Positions 22,148-32,800 of a stretch of 64,000 nt of DNA are shown one piece after another (the stretch's first letter is position 1; each line of letters starts with the position of its first letter). A model generated the notes under the pieces. It had not been told where the DNA came from. It was given only the letters and a program-made list of their open reading frames with translations, and ran no database searches. The stretch is from the NCBI RefSeq assembly GCF_002575655.3, contig NC_053037.3:318831294-318895293 (forward strand), read 5' to 3'. The DNA comes from Aegilops tauschii subsp. strangulata (lineage: Eukaryota > Streptophyta > Magnoliopsida > Poales > Poaceae). The translations under genes were made by a program, and so were the position numbers.

Positions 22148-25100
22148 GCTCAAGTGTAGTAAGGCCGAAGCTGAGCTATGTTCCACGGCCGACGGGTTTC
22201 TTCCTCCGACTTACGTGAATCTTTCTGCTCCCGAATGTCAATGAGGTAATATGACCCGTTGTGCAAATTCTTGCTGACCACAAAGGACCCTTCCCAAGGC
22301 GGGGATAACTTGTGCACATCTGTTTGATCTTGGATGAGCCGGAGCACCAGATCACCTTCCTAGAAGACCCGGGACTTAACCCGGCGACTATGATAATGGC
22401 GCAGGTCTTGTTGGTAAATCGCTGAGCGAGCTGCTGCCACATCACGCTGTTCGTCCAACAAGTCAAGAGCATCTTGGCGCGCTTGTTCATTGTTCGCCTC
22501 AACATAAGCCGCCACTCGAGGCGAGTCATGACGGATGTCACTGGGGAGGACTGCTTCTGCTCCATAAACCATGAAGAAAGGCGTAAAGCCTGTAGACCTG
22601 TTAGGAGTAGTGTTGATGCTCCATAACACGGAGGGCAACTCCTCCACCCAACAACCCGGCGTCCGTTGCAAAGGGAACAAAAGCCGGGGCTTGATGCCCT
22701 TCAGAATCTCCTGATTAGCTCTCTCAGCTTGACCATTGGATTGAGGATGAGCCACGGAGGAAACATCAAGTCGGATATGCTCTCGTTGACAAAACTCTTC
22801 CATAGCGCCTTTGGATAGATTGGTGCCGTTGTCAGTTATAATGCTGTGCGGAAAGCCAAAGCGAAAGATCGCCTTTTTCATAAACTGAACTGCCGTGGCT
22901 GCATCACACTTGCTAACTGGCTCTGCTTCTACCCACTTGGTAAATTTGTCAACTGCCACCAAGAGGTGGGTCTTCTTATCTTTGGACCCTTTAAAAGGCC
23001 CAACCATATCAAGCCCCCAGACCGCAAAGGGCCAAGTAATCGGGATCATCCTCAGCTCCTGAGCCGGCACATGAGCCCGTCGTGAGAACCTTTGGCAACC
23101 ATCACATTTACTGACCAAATCCTCCGCATCAGCATGAGCCGTCAGCCAATAAAAACCATGACGAAAAGCCTTGGCCACAAGAGATTTTGAGCCGGCGTGA
23201 TGGCCACAATCCCCTTCATGAATCTCACGCAAGATCTCTTGACCTTCCTCAGGGGAGACACAACGCTGGAATGCTCCCGTAACACTGCGGTGATGCAACT
23301 CGCCATTGATAACGATCATGGAGTTAGCCCGCCGGGTTATTTGCCTGGCCAAAGTTTCATCCTCAGGCACTTCTCCCCGGGTTATGTAAGCCAGATAGGG
23401 CATTGTCCAGTCCGGTATGATATGGAGAGCCGCCACCAGTCGTGCCTCCGAGTCAGGGACAGCCAAGTCTTCCTCTGTAGGCAACTTAACAGAAGGGCTA
23501 TACAGGACGTCCAGGAAAGTGTTAGGCGGCACCGGTTTTCGCTGAGAGCCCAGCCGGCTTAAAGCATCAGCCGCCTTGTTCTTCCTACGATCGATGTGTT
23601 CCACTTGGTAACCCTGAAAGTGCCCAGCAATGGCATCAACTTCGCGGCGATAAGCCACCATGAGAGGGTCCTTGGAATCCCACTTTCCTGATACTTGTTG
23701 AGCCACCAAGTCTGAGTCGCCGAAGCATCTTACCCGGCTCAAGCTCATCTCTTTAGCCATCCGAAGACCATGGAGCAAGGCCTCGTACTCAGCCGCGTTG
23801 TTAGTGCAAGGAAACAGCAACTGTAGCACATAATGGAACTTGTCACCTTTAGGGGAAGCCAACACGACTCCAGCCCCTGAGCCCTCCAACTGCCTGGACA
23901 CATCAAAGTGAATAGTCCAATATGTGTTATCCGGCTTCTGCTCGGGCACTTGTGACTCTGTCCAGTCATTGATGAAGTCCACCAAGGCCTGAGATTTAAC
24001 AACAGTGCGTGGCACGTACTTGAGACCATGAGGTCCAAGCTCTATAGCCCACTTAGCCACCCTCCCTGTGGCCTCTCTGTTTTGAATGATATCACCAAGA
24101 GGGGCAGAACTGACCACAATGATGGGATGACCCTGGAAATAATGCTTAAGCTTCCGGCTCGCCATGAACACACCATAAACAAGCTTCTGCCAATGCGGAT
24201 ACCGCTGCTTGGACTCAATGAGCACTTCGCTGACATAATAAACCGGCCGCTGAACCGGATGCTCCTTACCCTCTTCCTTGCGCTCCACCACCACAGCCAC
24301 ACTGACAGCTCGTGTGTTCGCCGCCACATATAATAATAAGGGCTCTTTATCAACCGGAGCAGCAAGGACTGGGGGCTCTGCCAGCTGCTTCTTCAAATCC
24401 TCAAAGGCAATATTAGCTGCATCATTCCAGACAAAGTTATCAGTTTTCTTCATCAACTGATATAATGGCATGGCCTTCTCACCCAAACGGCTTATAAACC
24501 GGCTTAAAGCAGCGATGCGACCCGCCAAGCGCTGAACATCATTTATACACGCTGGCTTAGCCAGGGAGGTGATGGCCTTGATCTTCTCCGGGTAAGCTTC
24601 AATGCCTCTGTCAGAAACCAAGAAACCCAAGAGTTTGCCTGCAGGAACACCAAAAACACACTTGGCCGGGTTAAGCATCATATTGTAAACCCGGAGATTA
24701 TCAAAGGTTTCTCTCAAATCATCTATCAGGGTTTCCTCCTTTATAGATTTAACCACAATATCGTCCACATAAGCATGAACATTGCGCCCAATCTGCTTAT
24801 GAAGACAGTTCTGCACGCAACGCTGATAAGTCGCCTGTGCACACTTGAGTCCAAAGGGCATGGACACATAGCAGAAGGCACCAAAGGGAGTGATGAACGC
24901 CGTCTTCTCCTGGTCCTTAACTGCCATTTTAATTTGATGATATCCGGAATAAGCGTCCAGGAAACTTAAGCGCGCACAACCGGCCGTAGCATCAATGATT
25001 TGATCAATACGGGGAAGGGCAAAAGGATCAGCCGGACACGCCTTGTTTAAGTCCGTGTAGTCCACACACATCCGCCAAGTGCCGTTCTTCTTGAGCACGA

Positions 25101-25353
25101 GCACCGGGTTAGCTAACCACTCTGGGTGAAAGACTTCAACAATAAACCCGGCCGCCAAGAGCCGGGCCACCTCTTCACCAATAGCTTTCCTCCTCTCCTC
25201 ATTGAACCGCCGAAGGAACTGCCTGACCGGCTTAAATTTCGGATCAACATTGAGAGTGTGCTCAGCGAGTTCTCTAGGTACACCTGGCATGTCAGAAGGT
25301 TTCCATGCGAAGATGTCCCTATTCTCACGGATGAACTCGATGAGCGCGCTTTC
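22148..25353 (-). pseudogene. Element C reverse transcriptase, double RNase H and integrase
   Basis: The frame runs downward from the shared TAG (25354-25356) and is open from ATG 25290 to a TAG at 22360-22362, about 976 codons. It shows RT (VKKNGTWRMCVDY-like block, YVDDIVVKS), tether RNase H, second RNase H (NNAAEYEALLHG), HHCC zinc region and integrase (WGLDMVGPF, IITDNGTN, QAERANQEIL). The stop at 22360 replaces a CAG seen in element A. The last 65 or so codons to RPYYT continue in frame below it. Element A's RT/RNase H boundary stop is absent here (CAG), so the two copies have independent lesions. Confidence 0.88.
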
Positions 25354-26223
25354 CTATTTTGGATCCAGATTGGCACTGATGCTAAATTGCTGAGATGAAT
25401 CTCCTGGAACGAAATCAACAATTTTAGTCTCATCAGCCGACTTAAATTTCATTGCGGGCTCATGCTCCGTAGTCGGCTTTTTCAGAGAGGTCATATCAGT
25501 TGGGTCAACATTGTCTTTGTAAAATTTCAACTCCTCTGTTGCGCAAACAGATTCTGCATAAGCTGCATCGCCTTCCTCACATTCCAAGGCCACCTTCCGG
25601 CTGTCGTGAACCGTAATGGTCCCATTATGACCCGGCATCTTGAGCTGTAAGTATACATAACACAGCCGTGCCATGAACTTGGCGTAAGCCGGCCGCCCAA
25701 ATATAGCATGCTACGGACTTCTTATATTGACCACCTCAAAGGTCAATTTTTCCACCCTGTAGTTATTCTCATCTCCGAAGGCCACTTCCAACTCGATCTT
25801 GCCGACTGGATAAGCCGACTTACCAGGTACCACACCATGGAAGATAGTGTTTGACTGGCTGAGGTTCTTATCAACCAACCCCATACGTCGAAAAGTCTCA
25901 TAATAGAGGATGTTGATGCTGCTGCCTCCATCCATGAGCACCTTAGTGAACTTATATCCTCCCACCTGAGGAGCCACCACTAAGGCCAAGTGACCCGGAT
26001 TGTCCACCCGGGGAGGGTGATCCTCTCTACTCCATACTATAGGCTACTCAGACCACCGCAAGTAGTGTGGAACCGCCGGCTCAACAGCATCCACAGCCCT
26101 CTTATGAAGCTTCTGATCTCGCTTACACAGACTGGTGGTAAATACATGGTACTGTCCACCGCTAAGCTGCTTTGGATTGGTCTGATAACCCCCCTGCTGC
26201 TGTTGATGACCCTGGCCAGACTG
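25354..26223 (-). pseudogene. Element C protease region
   Basis: In frame with RT. It contains VLMDGGSSINILY and the conserved block through VEKLTFEVVNIRSP. Stops at 26044-26046 (CAG in A) and 25711-25713 (TAC in A) are private to C. The TAG at 25354-25356 is shared with A. It would process Gag-Pol inside particles if intact. Confidence 0.8.
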
Positions 26224-28257
26224 CTAATTAAAGCCCCCTTGACCGTTCTGAGGATTAGAATTTGAGCCGCCGCCCGGGCTATGAAAACCGCCGGCGCCTG
26301 AGCCGCCGCCCGGGCCATTGTAATTCTTAAAGGCCTTCATGATTGCACAATCCTTCCATATATGAGTCCCTGGCTTCTCTCTAGAGCCATGCCTTGGACA
26401 AGGCTCATTCAACAGCTGCTCCAGCGTCGGGCCTGACCCGCCACCTCGGGGAGGGGGCCTCCCCTTGCGTCGCTGGTTATTACCTTGTGAGCTGGCGCTT
26501 GCCTCCTCCTTGGTTCCCCGGGTTATGCTGAGGACCCTTGCCATTGCCGTTCTTCTTTCCCTTCCCTGTCCTTTCATCATCTGAAGCGGGGTCCTTGGTA
26601 CCATCAGAATCGGCGTACTTGACAAGAGCCGCCATCAGTGTACCCATATCATTGTAGTCGCGCTTAAGCCGCCCGAGTTTCATCTTCAGGGGCACAAAAC
26701 GACAATTCTGCTCCAACATTAAGACTGCAGAGCCGGCATCCATCTTATCTGATGAATGTATGATCTCTTTGACCCGGCGAACCCAATGTGTCGTGGATTC
26801 ACCCTCCTGCTGATTATAGTTAGTCAAATCCACAATTGACATAGACTGCCTACAGGTATCCTTGAAGTTTTGGATGAAACGGGCTTTCAGCTCAGCCCAA
26901 GACCCGATGGAATACGGTGGTAGCCCTTTCAACCAAGTGCGGGCAGTACCATCTAACATCATGGTGAAGTACTTGGCCATTGCCGCCTCACTGACCTCCA
27001 GCAGTTCCATGGCCATCTCGTAACTCTTGATCCAGGCTGCGGGTTGTAAGTCTGCCATGTAATTAGGCACCTTCCTAGGGCCTTTGAAATCCTTGGGTAG
27101 ACGTTCATTGCGGATAGCTGGCACTAAACAAGGGACACCCCCAGTCCTGGTAGGGATACCCACGTCGACGGAAGCCGTCGGGTAAGCCGGGGGAGTCTGG
27201 TAAGCCGTCAACTGAGTCACCTGCTCCGCCTCTTGCCGCGCTCTGTCCTGGTCTGCTGCGTGAAAGGCTCCATTATGAGCCGGGCCACAGCCAGGGGGCG
27301 GGTCATGGCGTCGGACGTTACTTGAGCCGGTCGCTGAGACCATGTGCCTGCTGTAACTCGGGCTCCGGCCTGGACGAGGGGTCGAGTGGATCCTGTCCCG
27401 GCTGTAGGAGTACGCCTCTTGCTGCGCCAGCGCTGTCTGAAGGAGTTCCCTGACCCGGCGGGTTTCAATAGCCGTCGGAGAGTCGCTGTCAACTGGAGAG
27501 CCACCAGCCGTGCTGCCGCGGCGACCATGTTCTCCAGCGGGTTATTATAATGACCTGGGGGTACTGGCACGTACTAAGGCGGGGCAGGGGGCACCTGGGG
27601 AGGCCCCATCACTTGTGGCTGAATAGGGGTCCCAGACCCGGGCACTATGACCCCTGACGGGTTACTAGACCCTGCACCTGGCGTGTTGAAGAGGTTGCGT
27701 GGATCGTAAACCGGAGGGAGTCGAGATTGGGCATTTTGATGCCTCCTTCTCATGACTTCATTGGACGCGTTCTGATCCATCATGAGCCGGAAGGACTGCG
27801 CTTGAATCAACTGGGTTTGGGCGTCGAGAGCCGCCCTTTCCGCAGCCATCCTGATCCCTTCCGCTGCCAGATCCTCCTTAGCTTTCACCAGATCCAATTT
27901 TAACTGCGCCACCTCCGCATCATGCTGAGCTTGATCCGCCGGGTCAACCGTGGCGGTTAACAGGGCCGTCATCTTGTCTGTGAGATCCATTAGCACCTGA
28001 GCCGGCGAGGGCACCGGGTTTCCTGCCCCAGCAGCAGGGTTCTGAACAGGCTGTGCACCGGCCATGAAGACTCCAACCTGACTTGGCGGCTCAAACGGGT
28101 CCGGAATACTGTCACCATCGGAACAACCCGTGAGCCTGCCATCTTGAAGTTGATACAACGAGGTTGACTCATCGGTGGTCGACTCGCCGTCAGAGCCGGC
28201 GGCCGTCTCATCACCAGATCTAGATCGATCAGAGAGTCCTCCATGGATACATCCCAC
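26224..28257 (-). pseudogene. Element C gag
   Basis: Pieces in changing frames. 28257-27574 holds the N-terminal part with a helical segment (AQHDAEVAQLKLDLVKAKED), ended by a TAG at 27574. 27343-26480 holds the capsid-like core (YFTMMLDGTARTWLKGLP, WAELKARFIQNFKDTC), a typical retrotransposon Gag pattern. 26625-26224 returns to the first frame with the zinc-binding-like CPRHGSREKPGTHIWKDC and a glycine-rich tail. Two frame changes, near 27480-27345 and 26625-26480, separate the pieces. Element A's gag is outside the window, so it cannot be said which lesions are private. Confidence 0.8.
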
Positions 28258-28293
28258 AAAAGCGTGCCTTAAGGCAGGCCGGGCCCGGGCGGG

Positions 28294-28479
28294 TCATGCA
28301 CGCTGAGCCGTCTCGATGAGATCGGCGCAGAGATCCGGCTCAGGGCCCGGCTCACCAATCTTGCCAATGAAAACATGAATTCCACCGAAGGGGACCCGGT
28401 ACCCGTACTCAATTGAGCCGGCGTCGGGGCCCCAGTTTGCATCGTCGATGTAGAGCTTGCCGCGACGACTCTTGGTCAT
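28294..28479 (-). CDS. Short leader ORF upstream of gag in element C
   Basis: An open frame of 61 codons beginning MTKSRRGKLYIDD between the primer site and gag. Tat-lineage relatives such as Ogre carry an extra ORF at this place, but this one is much shorter. Whether it is translated is unknown. It could equally be an upstream ORF that limits gag translation. Confidence 0.4.
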   Translation of the reverse strand: MTKSRRGKLYIDDANWGPDAGSIEYGYRVPFGGIHVFIGKIGEPGPEPDLCADLIETAQRA

Positions 28480-28549
28480 CCGGCCCACAGCGTATCCCTT
28501 GAGCCCTTCGAAGCTGCCCTTCAAGAACTCAAATCCACTGTGCGCTGGA

Positions 28550-28565
28550 CCCACGGTGGGCGCCA
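28550..28565 (-). other. Primer binding site of element C (tRNA-Lys type proposed)
   Basis: The minus strand reads TGGCGCCCACCGTGGG two bases inside the 5' LTR. This resembles the complement of a plant tRNA-Lys(CUU) 3' end. The position is secure; the tRNA identity is from memory. Confidence 0.65.
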
Positions 28566-28567
28566 AC

Positions 28568-29043
28568 TGTCGTGGAATTGTCACGGCAGATGTCCTCGAG
28601 CTAGGACTTAGTCATGGAGCCATCGCAGCTAGGAAGCTTAAAGGGGTTAAGCGGGACAAGGAACACGAGGGTTTATATTGGTTCGGCCCCTTACGGTGAA
28701 GGTAAAAGCCTACGTCCAGTTGAGGTGGTATTGATTAGGGTTTCGATGACCAGGGAGCTAAACCGCTGCCAGGTCGCCCCTTTATATAGGGAGACTGACG
28801 CCTAGCAGCTCTCAGAGTCCCGGCCGGCTCATAAGAGTGTCCGGCTCGGACTATCAACTATTCTTGCCTTACACTACAAGTTCTATCATGATAATGATTA
28901 TAACTACGGGCCTTAAGCCATATCCGGGTCTCAAGCCCATCTTTGGCCCGCCGTCTTCAAGCTTGGCGCCGGGCTTCTGGTAATGACCACATGAGTAACC
29001 CAGCCCCTCCTGGCGGGTGACTCTAAGGTCTATATCCTCAATA
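28568..29043 (-). repeat. 5' LTR of element C (476 bp)
   Basis: As displayed it starts TGTCGTGGAATTG and ends TATATCCTCAATA. It lacks 42 bp present in the other LTR. The missing segment runs between two near-identical 10-mers, CTAAACTGCT and CTAAACCGCT, which are fused here. TATA box (minus) at 28780-28788. Confidence 0.93.
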
Positions 29044-32000
29044 GATGGTGTAATGAGGTGGAGCTGCAGCGGCAATAAGCATATATGGTGGCTAACATAC
29101 GCAAGAGAGAGCGAGAAGAGAAGCAACGGAGCGGTCGTCAACTAGCAATGACCAAGAAGTGATCCTGACTCCTACTTACGTCATACATAACTCATACTGT
29201 GTTCACTTCCCGGGCTCCGCCGAGAAGAGACCGTCACGGCTACACACGCAGTTGATGTATTTTAATTGGGTCAAGTGACAAGTTCTCTACAACCGGACAT
29301 TAACAAATTCCCATCTGCCTCATAACCGCGGGCACGGCTTTCGAAAGATATTACCCTGCAGGGGTGTCCCAACTTAGCCCATCATAAGCTCTCACGGTCA
29401 ACGAAGGATAAACCTTCTCCCGGAAAGACCCGATCAGTCTCGGAATCCCGGTTTACAAGACATTTCGACAATGGTAAAACAAGACCAGCAAAGCCACCCA
29501 AATGTGCCGACAAATCCCGATAGGAGCTGCACATATCTCGTTCTCAGGGCACACCGGATGAGACATCCTACGAGTAAAACCAGACCTCGAGTTTCCAAGA
29601 GGGGGCCCCGCAGTCTACTCAGTTCGGACCAACACTCGAAGGAGCACTGGCCCGGGGGGGTTAAAATAAGATGACCCTCGGGCTCGCGAAAACCCGGGGG
29701 AAAAGGCTTAGGTGGCAAATGGTAAAACCAAGGTTGGGCCTTGCTGGAGGAGTTTTATTCAAGGCGAACTGTCAAGGGGGTCCCATAAATCACCCGACCG
29801 CGTAAGGAACGCAAACTCAAGGAACATAATCCCGGTATAACAGTAACTAGGGCGGCAAGAGTGGAACAAAACACCAGGCATAAGGCCGAGCCTTCCACCC
29901 TTTACCAAATATATAGATGCATTAATTAAATAAGAGATATTGTGATATCCCAACATATCCATGTTCCAACATGGAACAAACTTCAACTTCACCTGCAACT
30001 AGCAACGCTATAAGATGGGCTGATTAAAAGCGGTAACTTAGCCAATCAACGGTTTGCTAGGAAAGGATGGTTAGAGGCTCACATGGCAAAATGGGAGACA
30101 TGATATAGCAAGTGATAGGTAGCGTAGCATGGCAATAGAGCGAACAACTAGCATAGCAAAGATAGAAGTGATTTCGAGGGGTGGTCATCTTGCCTGCAAG
30201 GTTCTCAGAGTTGTCGAAAGCTTGATCCTCGTAAGCGTACTCAATAGGTTCCTCGTTCATGAACTCGTCTCCCGGCTCTACCCAAGACAAGAACACAAGC
30301 AACGGAACCACAATGAATCAAGAGAAATGCACAAGCAACATGATGCAAAACATGTTTGATATGCAAGATATGATATGCGATGCATATGCGTGCTCCGGAA
30401 GGAAAATGATGAACATGGCAGTAACTTGGCAAACCAAGCATGCCACTGGAAATATGAGATGATTTCGGTCGAAATCGATATAAAGATCACCGGAAACGGA
30501 TGCGCGGTTTGCAAATGGCAAGCAAAACAAGAATGACACAAATCTGTGATTAACAGCATGATAGCACTTAAAATGCAACAAGAAACAATGCTACAGCACT
30601 CCAACATAGCAACAAAGCCCATAGCAGTAATCTACAGGAGATGATTGACAAAGGATGAACACTGAGCTACGGCTAGATCACAACATATCAAGCTCAAACA
30701 AGCATGGCAAAAGTGCAAAAGATAACAGGTTCACAGACTTGGTGAAAAACTGGACATGGCAGAAAACAGCATCAGGTAGCAATGTTTAGGAACTTAACAT
30801 AGAAAAACAAGGCATGAAAGTATTCTACTAAATGCACATGACAAAAGTCCCTTACTGACCATAAGCCAAAAAGCACCAGAAGATATGATGGCAAGCATGT
30901 AAACATAGCAAGTTTCGTTATCAGGTTTCAGACTTCGCAGAAAACAGAGCATGGCAGAAATAATAATATGTAGGCCTCTTTGTGAGCTTGATGCACTCAT
31001 TAAAAAGCAATGCACTACAAACCAAGCACACCTACAGCAAGATGGCATGTTTATGAAGCTATCCACGGCAATAACAATTGCATAGCATGTATGGATCAAC
31101 TACAATAAGCTTAGAAAAATTGCATATCATGTTAAGAATCTGCCAAAAATATTTTATAGCAAAAGTAGAGCAAGATTGAGTCATGCTATGTCACTCCATA
31201 ATTGCAAACAAGGGCAGGAATGGATCAATTACAACTATATCTACAAAACATCCTTACTGAACATCTCCAAACTATGCATGGATCTCTCTATAGCATCAAG
31301 TTTACATTGCAACAAAATAACAGCAGACAAAGACTTAGAGAAATCACGAAGTCCCTGAAATCAGAAATATTACGGGGCCTAGTTTGCATGCTTGTGCTAG
31401 TCACCACAGAGGTCACAAAAATACATGGCATACATCCTTGGAAAGATGGCATGGCATACTTCAAAACACATGTAGATCTCATGCCCATAAGATGCCCGGA
31501 TTTAAAGATACAAAAATGACAAATCTCCAAGTTCTGCTAAGAACCAGCGAATAACAGCAACTAGCCCTCTTCCAACAGAGCTTTGGGCATCAAGATGACC
31601 TCTAATGAACATGGTGCAATTGAACAAAATGTAGAGCATCACGAGACGAACAATTTGACATATTACACGCGTGAATCGGAGCTACATGCAAGAAGTTACG
31701 TACTGTCGAACAGGAGCAAATGCTATAACAGAACCAGGACTTGGAGAAAATTAGGGGGGCGAGAAAGTCAACGCGCGTACAGTGCGGATCTCAGATCCGA
31801 TCGAGGAGGGCTCGGGCCGGGGCGGTGGTGCGGCTCGTCGGCGGGAGGAGAGGAGAGGCCGTAGGGGAGGCGAGGCGACGGCGGGGAGGCCGGAGGAGCT
31901 CGGGCTCCGGCGGAGGGAAGGACGCCGGCGAGGCGCCGCGGCGGCGGAGCTTGATGCGGCGGCGGCAGAGCTCCGGAGGTCCGGCGGAGGCGGCGAGGGA

Positions 32001-32800
32001 GCCGGCGGCGGCGTGACCGGTGGGCGGCGGGACGAGCCGCGGGAGGCGGCGCGGGCTGGCGCGGCCACGGGAGGCGGGCGGCGGCGGGCGTGCGGGCCGC
32101 GCGGGCCAGCTGCGGGCCGAGCGGGCCGCGGCGCGCGGGCGACGGCGACACGTGGCGGCGGCGGTGCAGGAATTTCGTCCGGCGCCGGGCGGACGTGTCC
32201 GGCGCGCGGAGGGACGAAGCTTGGGTTTGGACTGAGATTCGTATACGGGAGGGGATGGAGTTTTATAGGTAGAGGGAGCTAGGAGAGTCCAAATGAGGTG
32301 CGGTTTTCGCCCACACGATCGTGATCGAACGACCTAGAGCATGGAAGAGAGTTTGGTGGGTTTTGGGCTGGTTTTTGAGGGGGGTTTGCTGGACACTCAA
32401 ATGGACTTTGCGGATGCCCGGTTAACCGTTGGAGTACCAAACGACCTCCAAATGGAACGAAACTTGACCGGTGGTCTCCGGGTGGTATATGAAGGCCACT
32501 TGACAAGCCTCGGTCCATTCCGAGAAAATTTGACACCCGCACACGAAAGAAAACAAGAAGGATGCGCCGGAGGAGATAGGAGCGTCGGATTGCAAAACGG
32601 ACAACGGGGAAAATGCTCGGATGCAAGAGACGAAGACGTATGCAAATGCAATGCACATGATGACATGATATGAAATGCATGACATGAACAAAAGCAAAAC
32701 GAAAGACAAAACCCGACCACGGAGGGAATATCATATCACATAGCCGAAAATGGCAAGAGTCGGAGTTACAAATATGGCAAGTTGCATGCGGGGTGTTACA
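29044..32800 (-). repeat. 5' LTR of element B, outer part (after element C insertion)
   Basis: It resumes with the duplicated GATGG and runs to 32800, where the minus strand reads TGTAACACCCCGCATGC, the LTR start. Joined to 15637-16104 and counting the GATGG once, the LTR is about 4.22 kb. No long conserved ORF is present. A TATAAAA (minus) at 32261-32267 lies just before a very GC-rich block (31760-32230) and is the probable LTR promoter. The single-LTR reading rests on matching TGTAAC termini; another old insertion within it cannot be excluded. Confidence 0.7.
32261..32267 (-). promoter_or_regulatory. Probable TATA box in element B LTR
   Basis: TATAAAA on the minus strand, about 535 bp from the LTR start and immediately upstream of a GC-rich tract that would form the start of the transcript. 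Confidence 0.45.

Larger units (their letters stand above)
16105..29043 (-). mobile_element. Element C: complete Tat-lineage Ty3/gypsy retrotransposon
   Basis: A 12.9-kb element flanked by GATGG. Read on the minus strand it comprises 5' LTR (29043-28568), primer site, leader ORF, gag, protease, RT, double RNase H, integrase, TTCGAA array, antisense gene, polypurine tract and 3' LTR (16622-16105). It is the same family as element A. A hand count gives about 16 substitutions in 476 aligned LTR positions (about 3.4%), mostly transitions. At the often-used grass rate of 1.3e-8 per site per year that is roughly 1.3 million years, a rough figure. Gag and pol carry several stops and frame changes, so this copy is not autonomous now. 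Confidence 0.93.

Noticed and set aside
31751..32282. Several overlapping Arg/Gly/Ala-rich ORFs on both strands
   Set aside because: They lie in a GC-rich block of B's LTR where stops are rare by composition. No frame shows a protein pattern.
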